A stretch of 17,795 nt of DNA from Bog-1181 sp964565765. Its GTDB lineage: Bacteria > Oederibacteriota > PGYV01 > Palsa-1178. Below the pieces are notes generated by a model that was not told the DNA's origin, searched no databases, and was given only the letters and a program-made list of their open reading frames with translations. The position numbers were made by a program, and so were the translations under genes. Location of the stretch: positions 1-17,795 of the forward strand of contig CAZMGF010000046.1 in NCBI GenBank assembly GCA_964565765.1, written 5' to 3'. Position 1 is the stretch's first letter, and each line of letters starts with the position of its first letter. This document shows, piece by piece, positions 8,268-15,945 of this stretch.

Positions 8268-8615
8268 TCAGCTTGCCCTGTTATTCGCGTTCACTTTCAC
8301 TATCCTGGGCTTAAACTCGCCGCGCTCTTTTGAATCGATCTGCCCGTATGACACTATAATAACAATATCATTTTTCTCCGCGAGCCTGGCCGCCGCCCCG
8401 TTTATACAGATGCTGCCGGAATTTTTTTTACCCTTTATAACATAAGTTTCAAAACGTTCTCCGTTGTTAAGGTTTAGGACATGCACCTTTTCATTTTCCG
8501 ATATGTCCGCCTTTTCCATCAGGGTTTCATCAATGGTTATAGAGCCTTCATATTCAAGGTGTTTATCGGTCACCCGGGCCCTGTGTATCTTTGATTTCAT
8601 CATTTCTACCAGCAT
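8268..8615 (-). CDS. panD: Aspartate 1-decarboxylase precursor
   Basis: PanD decarboxylates aspartate to beta-alanine, the amine half of pantothenate. The 115-residue proenzyme cleaves itself between Gly24 and Ser25 (YEGSITID) to form the pyruvoyl group; both residues are present at the standard positions. Lys9, Arg54, Thr57 and Tyr58 (GERFETYVI) are also in place, as is the SGSICINGAAARL core. ATG at 8615 sits 7 bases behind a full GGAGG that touches the panC stop codon, so panC and panD are translated in sequence with a 13-base gap. Nothing is missing compared with ordinary bacterial PanD. Confidence 0.97.
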   Translation of the reverse strand: MLVEMMKSKIHRARVTDKHLEYEGSITIDETLMEKADISENEKVHVLNLNNGERFETYVIKGKKNSGSICINGAAARLAEKNDIVIIVSYGQIDSKERGEFKPRIVKVNANNRAS

Positions 8616-8628
8616 TTATCCGCCTCCA

Positions 8629-9480
8629 TTATGGAATGTCCGTTATTATATTGTCTATGAGCCTTGTTTTTCCGACAAAAACAGCGGCCGCGATTAAAAC
8701 CTTTCCTGTCAGGTTTTCCAGGGGCCTTAAGTCGGCGTAAGCAACAGCCTCCACATAATCAATTTCAAGATTCTCTTCCTTTATTTTTCTCCGGATCTCC
8801 TTTTTTATCTTTTCAGCGTCCCTCTCACCCAATTCTATCATACTTTCAGCCATTTGCAGCGATTTGTAAATAACCGGCGCGCAATTCCTCTGTTCCGGGG
8901 TAAGGTAAGTATTTCTTGAAGAAAGCGCAAGGCCGTCTTTTTCCCTGACTATCGGGCATATAACTGCCGATACGGGATAATTCATATCCTTTATTATTTT
9001 TTCCAGTATTAATGCCTGCTGCGCGTCTTTTTGCCCGAGATAAATCCTGTCCGGCGTTGTAATATTAAGCAATTTTGAAACGATTGTGGTTACTCCCCTG
9101 AAATGAGCCGGCCTTGATAATCCACACAGACAATTTACCATTGAATTTTGCAGCTCCACATAAGTGGCGTATCCGTCAGGATATATATCCCCTGCTTCAG
9201 GAATAAAGAGGCAGTCTGCTTTTTTCAAATAACGCAGCAGTTTAATATCTTTTTTCAGAGGCCTCGGATAGGCGTCAAGATCTTCATTGGGGGCAAACTG
9301 CGCCGGATTTACAAAAATTGATATTATCACCCTTTCATTCTCTCTGGCGGCGGCCTCAACCAACGATAAATGGCCGGCGTGCAGGGCCCCCATCGTGGGC
9401 ACAAAGCCTATTGTGTGCCCGCGTTTCCTGAGCTTTGCTGAGTACTCCCGCATTTCATTTATACCTGAAATTATTTTCAT
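8629..9480 (-). CDS. panC: Pantothenate synthetase (pantoate--beta-alanine ligase)
   Basis: This cytoplasmic enzyme joins pantoate and beta-alanine using ATP, through a pantoyl-adenylate. The 283-residue length is normal. Visible motifs are FVPTMGALHAGH (26-37) with the HxGH nucleotide-binding signature at 34-37, IFVNPAQFAPNEDLDAYPR, the YLGQKDAQQ segment that holds pantoate and ATP, and ALSSRNTYL near residue 190. The ATG at 9480 is 9 bases after the panB stop, whose TAG forms part of the TAGGA ribosome binding site. It lies between panB and panD and completes the pathway branch. Confidence 0.98.
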   Translation of the reverse strand: MKIISGINEMREYSAKLRKRGHTIGFVPTMGALHAGHLSLVEAAARENERVIISIFVNPAQFAPNEDLDAYPRPLKKDIKLLRYLKKADCLFIPEAGDIYPDGYATYVELQNSMVNCLCGLSRPAHFRGVTTIVSKLLNITTPDRIYLGQKDAQQALILEKIIKDMNYPVSAVICPIVREKDGLALSSRNTYLTPEQRNCAPVIYKSLQMAESMIELGERDAEKIKKEIRRKIKEENLEIDYVEAVAYADLRPLENLTGKVLIAAAVFVGKTRLIDNIITDIP

Positions 9481-9489
9481 AAATTTTTC

Positions 9490-10278
9490 CTAATAATAAT
9501 TCTTCCGCGATGGAAATATGGATTTTTTCACATCCCGGCTGAATTTTTCAATTGCTTTTATGGATCTTGACGCCTGATTGTCATATAATTTAACAAAAGA
9601 AGGCCTAAAATCCGGAAATGCCCCGAGCATATCGTGGGTCACCAGCACCTGCCCGTCGCAATTGGGCCCTGAGCCTATGCCGATCACAGGCACATTCACA
9701 GCCGCGGTTATTTCAACTGCCGCTTTATCCCTTACTTTTTCCACAACAATGGCGAAAACTCCGGCATCTTCCAGCTCCCTTGCTTTTGACACAAGCTCAT
9801 CAACTTCTCCGGGTGTGTTGCCCTGCACCGGATATCCCCCATAAACATTTACAGACTGCGGCTGAAGCCCTATATGCCCCATTACAGGCGCGCCTATCCG
9901 GATTAATGCTTTTATCTGGGGGATAATTTCAGGGCCTCCTTCAAGTTTTAACGCGGAGGCGCCGGATTCCTTGATTATTTTTCCCCCATTTACAAGCGCG
10001 TCTTTAACCGACGCCTGATATGACATAAAGGGCATATCTGAAACTATCATTGTTGATGGAGCGCCGCGTTTTACAGCTTTAGTGTGATAAATAATTTCAT
10101 CAACTGTAACAGGAAGGGTCTCCTTTACTCCCTGAAATACCATACCAACCGAATCACCCACAAGAATGATATCTACACCGGCTTTTTCAAGGTATGAAGC
10201 CATTATATAATCATATGCTGTAAGCATTACTATTTTTTTCTTCCCTTTAAGGGCCTTTACTTTGGGCGCTGTCAGCAT
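9490..10278 (-). CDS. panB: 3-methyl-2-oxobutanoate hydroxymethyltransferase
   Basis: PanB transfers a hydroxymethyl group from methylene-tetrahydrofolate to alpha-ketoisovalerate, giving ketopantoate. The 262 residues form the expected TIM-barrel length. Motifs include MLTAYDY (18-24), LVGDSVGMV (39-47, with metal-binding Asp42), VSDMPFMSYQ, KLEGG, MGHIGLQPQSVN and PVIGIGSGPNCDGQVLV. The segment around the catalytic Glu reads VVEKVRDKAAVEI: the Glu is kept, but the usual following C/A-V-P is K-V-R. The start overlaps the end of the kinase gene almost completely (one base between stop and start) and has only a weak ribosome binding site, so translation is probably coupled. Ketopantoate reductase (panE) is not in the window. 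Confidence 0.97.
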   Translation of the reverse strand: MLTAPKVKALKGKKKIVMLTAYDYIMASYLEKAGVDIILVGDSVGMVFQGVKETLPVTVDEIIYHTKAVKRGAPSTMIVSDMPFMSYQASVKDALVNGGKIIKESGASALKLEGGPEIIPQIKALIRIGAPVMGHIGLQPQSVNVYGGYPVQGNTPGEVDELVSKARELEDAGVFAIVVEKVRDKAAVEITAAVNVPVIGIGSGPNCDGQVLVTHDMLGAFPDFRPSFVKLYDNQASRSIKAIEKFSRDVKKSIFPSRKNYY

Positions 10279-10279
10279 T

Positions 10280-10927
10280 TTATTTGTCCAGTCTCGGCGT
10301 GTAATAATTAATGCCGCCTTTTATTGAAAGAATATAATCCTTTATCATCTTGTACGCGCGCTTGTCGTTCACAAAATCCACGTCGTCGGTATTTACTATT
10401 GCCAGAGGGCCGCCGGAATAATTTGAAAAGAAGTGATTATATGCCTGCGACAGGTTGTACAGGTAGTCCTTGTTTACGTTCTTCTCGAAGCTACGCCCCC
10501 TTTTCTTAATGCGGTCAAGCAGGACGTCTATAGATGCCTGCAGATAAACCACAAGATCGGGTTTTACCAGCTGCGCCTCATTGACAACCAGCGAGTATAT
10601 TTTTTCATAAAGGTTCAACTCGTTCTCATTTAGTGTTATATAAGCGAATATCCTGTCCTTGTCTATAAGGTAATCGGCGACAATTTTGCTGGAAAAAAGG
10701 TCAAGCTGCCTGAGCGGTTCCTGCTGCATCGCGCGGTTTAAAAGGAATGTCAGCTGTGTCTGCAGCGCGAACGTGCCCATGTCCTTATAAAATTTTTCAA
10801 GGAAAGGGTTGTTGTCAACCTGCTCGAGCACGATTTTAGCCTGAAGATCGGCGGAAAGCATCTTAGCGAAGCTTGTTTTTCCCACTCCAAGCACGCCTTC
10901 TATGGCTATGTAATGAAAATCCCTCAT
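10280..10927 (-). CDS. Deoxynucleoside kinase (dGK/dAK-type)
   Basis: This 215-residue kinase phosphorylates deoxynucleosides (probably deoxyadenosine or deoxyguanosine; specificity cannot be read here) for dNTP salvage. The P-loop GVLGVGKTS spans residues 11-19. Family blocks are NNPFLEKFYKD, FALQTQLTFLLNRAMQQ, the substrate-site VADYLIDKDRIFAYITL, VVYLQASIDVLLDRIKKRGRSFE (the LID with paired Arg) and YNHFFSNY. ATG at 10927 overlaps the folK stop by ATGA and follows GGAGAG. In several bacterial groups this kinase is fused to FolK, so the overlap here is the unfused version of that arrangement. It is not dephospho-CoA kinase, whose motifs differ. Confidence 0.9.
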   Translation of the reverse strand: MRDFHYIAIEGVLGVGKTSFAKMLSADLQAKIVLEQVDNNPFLEKFYKDMGTFALQTQLTFLLNRAMQQEPLRQLDLFSSKIVADYLIDKDRIFAYITLNENELNLYEKIYSLVVNEAQLVKPDLVVYLQASIDVLLDRIKKRGRSFEKNVNKDYLYNLSQAYNHFFSNYSGGPLAIVNTDDVDFVNDKRAYKMIKDYILSIKGGINYYTPRLDK

Positions 10928-11415
10928 AATTTCTCTCCTGTAAGTACCGCGTTTTCGGTAAAAATGCCTTTTATTAAAAGCTCTTTTATTGTAATTTCAC
11001 GCCCTGGATGCACATGCTGGGGCGCTATTTCAGAAAGCGGCTCAAGGACAAACCTGCGCGAGGCAATTTCAGGATGCGGTATCGTCAGCGACCCGGTGTT
11101 AATAATTATATTACTATAAAACAATATGTCAATATCTATAATCCTGGGCCCCCATTTTTCCTGTTTAACGCGCCCCATTTCAAATTCTATCTTTTTTAAC
11201 ACGGCTAAAAGTTCGTCAGGTCCGTTTTCAGTGAACCCGCTTACGCATATGTTATAAAAATCAGACTGGCTTTTTAATCCCACAGGTTCCGTCCTGTAAA
11301 CCCCGGAAACCGCATCAACCAGAACCCCGCAGCCGCCGATAAGTTTCAGGGCGGTCCTGAGATTTTCCATCCTGTTGCCGAGATTCGTGCCCACTGACAG
11401 GAATATCTTTTCCAT
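10924..11415 (-). CDS. folK: 2-amino-4-hydroxy-6-hydroxymethyldihydropteridine pyrophosphokinase (HPPK)
   Basis: FolK transfers pyrophosphate from ATP to 6-hydroxymethyl-dihydropterin, the step before dihydropteroate synthase in folate synthesis. With ATG at 11415 it has 163 residues and opens with the family start MEKIFLSVGTNLGNR. Key motifs are YRTEPVG (40-46), FYN (53-55), EKWGPRIIDIDILFY with magnesium ligands Asp94 and Asp96, and PHPEIASRRFVLEPL. A longer frame from TTG at 11448 adds 11 residues that match nothing and has no ribosome binding site. The chosen ATG is 4 bases after the dapL stop; its ribosome binding site is weak (AAAAGG, distant), suggesting coupling to dapL translation. 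Confidence 0.96.
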   Translation of the reverse strand: MEKIFLSVGTNLGNRMENLRTALKLIGGCGVLVDAVSGVYRTEPVGLKSQSDFYNICVSGFTENGPDELLAVLKKIEFEMGRVKQEKWGPRIIDIDILFYSNIIINTGSLTIPHPEIASRRFVLEPLSEIAPQHVHPGREITIKELLIKGIFTENAVLTGEKL

Positions 11416-11419
11416 TATT

Positions 11420-12574
11420 TTAGATTTTAACCTTTTTAAGCCTCTCAAGGGCTTTTTGAATCAGAGGTTCCTCGACTGTGAGCGCAATCCTGAAGTATTT
11501 ATCCCCGGATTTTCCGAAACCTATTCCCGGAGTAAGTACAATATCAGCCTCTTCTAAGACTTTCTCGCAGAACGACATTGAATTGTAATTGCCGGGCACT
11601 TTCACCCACAGATATAATGTTGCCTTTGCCTCAAGAACATCATAGCCGAGCTCTTTTAACCCTTTCGAAAAAACTTCGGCCCTCCTGCGGTACAGGCTCC
11701 TTATTTCAGCCGCTTCTTCATCGCAGTTCAAAAGGGCCCATGCCGAAGCTTCCTGAATAGCCGAAAATGTTCCGGAGTCCATGCTTTCTTTGATTGTCCC
11801 GAGGCCGTTTATTATCTTTTCGCTTCCCACCGCGAAACCAATCCTCCAGCCAGTCATGTTATAGGTCTTTGACATTGAGTAAAATTCGACACAGTGGTTC
11901 TTTGCCCCCTGTATCTGCAGCATTGAAATAGGCGGCTGCCCGAAATAAATTTCGGAATACGGGGCGTCCTGGGCTATAATAAAATCATATTTTTCCGCGT
12001 ATGATATCATTTCCTCATAAAACTGATAATCCGCCGTCGCGGAAGTCGGATTGTTCGGATAATTCAGCCACAATATTTTCGTGAGTTTCAGCAGTTCTTC
12101 GGGCAGTTTTGAAAGATCCGGCAGGAAATTATTTTCCTTTTTAAGCGGCAGTGGAAAAGCCACCCCGCCGGCAAGTATAGTGCCTGATGTATAGCCGGGA
12201 TATCCCGGATCCGGGACGAGAACAATGTCTCCAGGATTAATAAACGCCAGGGGCAGATGCGTAATGCCGTCTTTGGCGCCAATAAGGCACATGACTTCTT
12301 CATCGGTCAACCCCACATCAAATCTTTTGTCCATCCATTCTATAACCGCCGCCTTGAAAACTTTACTTCCCCTGCCTATCGGGTACTGGTGGTTGGACGG
12401 CTTGTTTACAGTCTCGACAAATTTGTCGATTATCCTTTTGGGCGTCGGCCTGTCAGGATCTCCGATACCAAGGTCGATTATATCCCGTCCCTGTTTCCTT
12501 GCAGCCTTCTTTTTCCTGTCAAGCTCCACAAAAATATAAGGCGGGAGCGCCTGCATTCCCCTGCTGTATTCCAT
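11420..12574 (-). CDS. dapL: LL-diaminopimelate aminotransferase
   Basis: DapL converts tetrahydrodipicolinate directly to LL-diaminopimelate using glutamate and PLP, bypassing the succinylase and acetylase routes. From ATG at 12574 it has 384 residues. This start has GGAGG 6 bases upstream and a family-like N-terminus (MEYSRGMQALPPYIF). A longer reading to 12640 would overlap the upstream gene. Fold type I motifs include LGIGDPDRPTP (35-45), GAKDGITHLPLAF, PDPGYPGY, NYPNNPTSA and YSMSKTYNMTGWRIGF with PLP lysine Lys236. Its place among dapA, dapB, dapF and lysA, with no dapD, dapC or dapE in view, supports DapL over other class I aminotransferases. Confidence 0.94.
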   Translation of the reverse strand: MEYSRGMQALPPYIFVELDRKKKAARKQGRDIIDLGIGDPDRPTPKRIIDKFVETVNKPSNHQYPIGRGSKVFKAAVIEWMDKRFDVGLTDEEVMCLIGAKDGITHLPLAFINPGDIVLVPDPGYPGYTSGTILAGGVAFPLPLKKENNFLPDLSKLPEELLKLTKILWLNYPNNPTSATADYQFYEEMISYAEKYDFIIAQDAPYSEIYFGQPPISMLQIQGAKNHCVEFYSMSKTYNMTGWRIGFAVGSEKIINGLGTIKESMDSGTFSAIQEASAWALLNCDEEAAEIRSLYRRRAEVFSKGLKELGYDVLEAKATLYLWVKVPGNYNSMSFCEKVLEEADIVLTPGIGFGKSGDKYFRIALTVEEPLIQKALERLKKVKI

Positions 12575-12596
12575 TTTTAACCTCCGTTGAATATAT

Positions 12597-13358
12597 TTAT
12601 CTGACGTAATTAATAAGCTTGCCAATTTCCCCGATTTCAACCTCGACCTTGTCGCCGCGCTGCATGGGGCCTATTCCGCCCGGCGTTCCGGTTGTTATCA
12701 CATCGCCCCTGTTTAATGTCATTATCCTTGAAATAAAACTTACAAGCTTTTTTGTCTTAAAAATAAATTTCGACGTGTTCGAGTTCTGTTTAATTTCACC
12801 GTTCAGGTATAGTTTTATATCGAGCTTGTCCGGATTTATGTCGCGCACGATATACGGCCCTATGGGGGCGAACGTGTCAAAGGATTTTGCCCTGGTCCAC
12901 TGCCCGTCTTTTGTCTGAAGGTCCCTGGCGGTTACATCATTAAAACAGGTATATCCCAGCACGCTCATATCCACCATATCCTCCGGGATGTTTTTTACCG
13001 TATTTTTCATTATGATGGCAAGCTCCGCCTCATAATCCAGGCGCTGCGACATATCCGGATAAATAATTTCATCCATATGCCCTATGACAGCGCTGGGTGG
13101 TTTAAGGAAAATAACAGGTTCCTTCGGTTTTGCAGTGTTCATTTCTTTCGCGTGGTCGGAATAGTTCAACCCGACGCATATTATTTTGGTCGGCTCGCAC
13201 GGGGGAAGAAGCGTAACCCGCTCAAAATTAATAATATTCGGCATCACCCTGTACTGGGTGTAAATATCCCCTTCGATATCCGTTATATTACCCTCATTAT
13301 TCACTATGCCCCACTGGGGCGCCGAATCCTCTATGGAGTACCTGATAAATTTTACCAT
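12597..13358 (-). CDS. Fumarylacetoacetate hydrolase family protein (FAHD1-like)
   Basis: A 253-residue FAH-fold enzyme. Metal ligands are Glu110, Glu112 (LDYEAELAII) and Asp141 (FNDVTARD), with the same spacing as the E-x-E...D set of human FAHD1. GLNYSDHAKE carries His69 and Glu72, matching the FAHD1 lid dyad. KPPSAVIGH and TGTPGGIGPM are also family blocks. FAHD1-type proteins act as acylpyruvase, oxaloacetate decarboxylase or oxaloacetate tautomerase, so the exact reaction is open. It sits between dapB and dapL with gaps of 10 and 22 bases and is clearly part of the operon, though it is no known step of lysine synthesis. ATG at 13358 follows AAGGGG. No aromatic-degradation genes are nearby, which argues against a catabolic role. 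Confidence 0.9.
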   Translation of the reverse strand: MVKFIRYSIEDSAPQWGIVNNEGNITDIEGDIYTQYRVMPNIINFERVTLLPPCEPTKIICVGLNYSDHAKEMNTAKPKEPVIFLKPPSAVIGHMDEIIYPDMSQRLDYEAELAIIMKNTVKNIPEDMVDMSVLGYTCFNDVTARDLQTKDGQWTRAKSFDTFAPIGPYIVRDINPDKLDIKLYLNGEIKQNSNTSKFIFKTKKLVSFISRIMTLNRGDVITTGTPGGIGPMQRGDKVEVEIGEIGKLINYVR

Positions 13359-13368
13359 TTGGCCCCTT

Positions 13369-14148
13369 TTATAAACCGAGTATTTCAGTCATTGTGTATA
13401 GCTTCGGCGGCCTCCCGCTTATAAATGCCGCCGCCTTAAGGGCGCCCATGGCCAGCGCCTCCCGCGAGAAGGCCGTATGTGATATTTCAAGCTTGTCGCC
13501 CATGGAGCCGAAAGTCACCGTGTGCTCGCCTATAATGCCTCCGGCCCTGACGGCAAAAACCCCGATCTCATCGCGCGAGCGTTCCAGATTCCTGCCCTGC
13601 CTTCCAAAGACAATATTGGCCGCCGGATCAAGCCCTTTTTCCTTCAGGATAATTTCGGCGGTCGTAAGCGCAGTGCCCGAAGGAGCGTCCTTTTTCATCC
13701 TGTGATGCGCCTCCACAATGTCAATATCATAGTCCGCTTTCAGCGCTTTCGTGGCCTCTTTCAAAAGCTTCCACATAACGTTTATGCCTATGGAATAATT
13801 TGAAGACATTGCGACAGCGGTTTTTTTCGCGGCCTGTTCTATCTCAAATAGCTCATTGCCGTCAAACCCGGTAGTGCCGATTACAACCGGTTTTTTTACT
13901 TCGGCCAAAACCTTCAGGTGCGCCAAAGTTGCCACAGGTGTTGTAAAATCAATGAACACGTCAATGTCATTGATTCCTTTTTTTAGGTCGTCTGTAATAT
14001 TCAATCCGCCGATTTTCAATCCTATATTTTCATTGCCTTTTGCCTCAAGCAGCAGGGCAATCCTGTACTTGTCCGGATTCTGCGAAGCCGATGCTATAAG
14101 CGCGTTGCCCATCCTTCCGGCCGCGCCTGATATACCGATTTTTATCAT
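13369..14148 (-). CDS. dapB: 4-hydroxy-tetrahydrodipicolinate reductase
   Basis: DapB reduces the DapA product to tetrahydrodipicolinate with NAD(P)H. ATG at 14148 was chosen because GGAGG lies 5 bases upstream and the protein then opens MIKIGISGAAGRMG. An ATG 15 bases earlier would use part of the upstream stop region and lacks a site. The product has 259 residues, near the usual length. Visible are the nucleotide-binding GAAGRMG (8-14), FIDFTTP, VIGTTGF, SSNYSIGINV and the catalytic EAHHRMKKDAPSGTA with His148, His149 and Lys152/153. The C-terminal block GEHTVTFG..GDKLEISHTA is complete. It follows dapA by 16 bases. Confidence 0.97.
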   Translation of the reverse strand: MIKIGISGAAGRMGNALIASASQNPDKYRIALLLEAKGNENIGLKIGGLNITDDLKKGINDIDVFIDFTTPVATLAHLKVLAEVKKPVVIGTTGFDGNELFEIEQAAKKTAVAMSSNYSIGINVMWKLLKEATKALKADYDIDIVEAHHRMKKDAPSGTALTTAEIILKEKGLDPAANIVFGRQGRNLERSRDEIGVFAVRAGGIIGEHTVTFGSMGDKLEISHTAFSREALAMGALKAAAFISGRPPKLYTMTEILGL

Positions 14149-14164
14149 ATCAACCTCCGTCATT

Positions 14165-15046
14165 TTATTTTACTTTTAATCCGTAGTCCAGCATTGCCTT
14201 TCTAATTTTTTCCATATTTTCCTTTTCCGGCCTGGTCATGGGCAGCCTTATGTCCGGCGAAATGAGCCCCATCATTGCCATTGCCGCTTTTACAGGTATG
14301 GGATTTGTTTCGACAAACATCGCCTTTATCAGGGGAAACATCCTGTTGTTCATTTCCTGCGCCTTCTTTATATTACCCGCGTTAAATGCGTTTATCATAT
14401 CCTTTATATCTTTTGGTATAAAATTCGCAGCCACAGAAATAACACCGCTTCCGCCTATCGCAAGCAGCGGCAGTGTTAAAGCGTCGTCGCCTGACAATAC
14501 GTCAAAATCAGGGCCGCACTGGACTATTACCTCATTCATCTGGGAAAGGTCCCCGCTGGCTTCCTTAACTCCGGTGATATTCGGGCAATCCTTGGCGAGC
14601 CTTGAAAGCGTCGCCGTAGAGACGTTTACCGCCGTCCTTGAAAGTATATTATATACAATTACCGGAAACTTTACAGATGCCGCCACGGCCTTAAAATGTT
14701 CGTAAAGCCCGGTCTGCGTCGGTTTATTGTAATACGGATTTACAACAAGCGCCCCGTCCGCACCGGATTTCTCGGCGGCAACCGTATATTCTATCGCTTC
14801 TGCAGTTGAATTAGAACCCGTGCCGGCAATTACCTTCATCCTGCCTTTGACAAACCTGACGGTCAGGTCGACCAGCCTTTCATTTTCTTCAGGCGTCAGG
14901 GTCGGAGATTCTCCGGTGGTTCCTGCCGGCACAATTCCATCTGTGCCCGCCGCCGCATGCATCTCAATCAGAGACTCATACGATTTCTCATCTATTTTCC
15001 CGTCTTTAAACGGCGTTACTATCGCTACGTAGGATCCTTTGAACAT
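14165..15046 (-). CDS. dapA: 4-hydroxy-tetrahydrodipicolinate synthase
   Basis: DapA condenses pyruvate with aspartate semialdehyde, the committed step to diaminopimelate and lysine. From ATG at 15046 (GGAGG 6 bases upstream) it has 293 residues. A longer open frame to 15145 would run over the intergenic hairpin and the dapF end, so it was not used. Key residues are Thr43 and Thr44 (AGTTGESPTL), Tyr106 (VNPYYNKPT), Tyr132, Arg137 and the Schiff-base Lys161 (GVKEASGD). The loop that is normally YNVP(S/G)RTG reads YNILSRTA: the catalytic Tyr and Arg are kept but Pro and Gly are replaced. It is preceded by a 58-base gap with a hairpin. Confidence 0.96.
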   Translation of the reverse strand: MFKGSYVAIVTPFKDGKIDEKSYESLIEMHAAAGTDGIVPAGTTGESPTLTPEENERLVDLTVRFVKGRMKVIAGTGSNSTAEAIEYTVAAEKSGADGALVVNPYYNKPTQTGLYEHFKAVAASVKFPVIVYNILSRTAVNVSTATLSRLAKDCPNITGVKEASGDLSQMNEVIVQCGPDFDVLSGDDALTLPLLAIGGSGVISVAANFIPKDIKDMINAFNAGNIKKAQEMNNRMFPLIKAMFVETNPIPVKAAMAMMGLISPDIRLPMTRPEKENMEKIRKAMLDYGLKVK

Positions 15047-15068
15047 TTTACACCTCCGGAAATATATT

Positions 15069-15098
15069 GGCGGCCTTCGGTTTTTTCCATCCGCCGCC
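15069..15098 (-). other. Intercistronic hairpin between dapF and dapA
   Basis: On the minus strand GGCGGC pairs perfectly with GCCGCC 18 bases later, and a short inner stem (UGG with CCG around an A6 loop) can form inside. The hairpin begins a few bases after the dapF stop and ends about 10 bases before the dapA GGAGG. No run of U follows, so it is not a classical terminator. It could stabilise or mark a processing point in the mRNA. Confidence 0.5.
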
Positions 15099-15104
15099 TG
15101 ATTT

Positions 15105-15929
15105 TCAGAATTTAAAAGCCTCATCGCAGACAATTCCTTCGGCAATTATCCTGGCGTTGCCTTCAAGATAAAGCATGGATATTTTGCCCGAATCTTCCTT
15201 AAAATATATCTTTAATTCCCCGCCCTTTGCCTTAAGGGTTACCGGAGACTCCGCGCCGTTTATCAAATGCATTGCAACCGCGGAAGCCGCCGCTCCTGTT
15301 CCGCAGGCATATGTTTCGTCCTCAACACCGCGCTCGTACGTTCTTATATAAAAAGATGACTTGCTTATCCTCTGCACAAAATTAACGTTTGTCCCGGCCG
15401 GTTTAAAGGCCTTATCAAACCTTATGGAGCGCCCCATCTCCCTGACATCTGTTTTATTAATATCTTTTACTTCAGTCACAAAATGAGGGACGCCGGTATT
15501 AACAAAAAATCCCTTTAAGGTTTTTCCGGCGTATTTCACCTTTATATTATCCTTCATGCCGAAAGGATCTATCATTTTAAGCTTTACGCCGCCGCCGGCA
15601 AGTACTTTTGCCTCATGAAGGCCGTCCTTTGCCTCAAAAATCATTTCCGCTCCGGCAATCCCCTTTAAATACGCGAATCTGGCAATACATCTTCCGCCGT
15701 TGCCGCACATCTCAGCCTCACGGCCGTCGTTGTTGTAAAATTTCATGTAGAAATCGCGGCCTCTGCCCCCCTTTTCGGCCATTATAAGACCGTCGGCGCC
15801 TATTGAAAACCTGGTTTCACAAAGGGCCCTTATTTCGTCCCCTGATAATTTAATGGAACCCTTCATATTATCCAAGACTATAAAATCATTGCCATTGCCC
15901 GACATTTTTGTAAATTTAATATTCTTCAT
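15105..15929 (-). CDS. dapF: Diaminopimelate epimerase
   Basis: DapF interconverts LL- and meso-diaminopimelate with a two-cysteine acid-base pair and no cofactor. From ATG at 15929 it has 274 residues. Both active-site cysteines are present: Cys75 in EMCGNGGRC and Cys209 in YACGTGAAA. The start region KMSGNGNDFIVLDN is also diagnostic. A TTG two codons earlier is possible, but the GGGG upstream sits better with the ATG (8 bases). It follows lysA by 28 bases. Its product is both the substrate of LysA and, in most bacteria, a peptidoglycan building block, so the organism probably makes DAP-type peptidoglycan. Confidence 0.97.
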   Translation of the reverse strand: MKNIKFTKMSGNGNDFIVLDNMKGSIKLSGDEIRALCETRFSIGADGLIMAEKGGRGRDFYMKFYNNDGREAEMCGNGGRCIARFAYLKGIAGAEMIFEAKDGLHEAKVLAGGGVKLKMIDPFGMKDNIKVKYAGKTLKGFFVNTGVPHFVTEVKDINKTDVREMGRSIRFDKAFKPAGTNVNFVQRISKSSFYIRTYERGVEDETYACGTGAAASAVAMHLINGAESPVTLKAKGGELKIYFKEDSGKISMLYLEGNARIIAEGIVCDEAFKF

Positions 15930-15945
15930 AAGCAAAGCCCCGATT

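Noticed and set aside
12575..12640. N-terminally extended DapL
   Set aside because: It would overlap the upstream gene; ATG at 12574 has GGAGG at 6 bases and begins at the family N-terminus.
15047..15145. N-terminally extended DapA
   Set aside because: The extension overlaps the dapF end and the intergenic hairpin and does not resemble DapA. The internal ATG has a full GGAGG and the family start.
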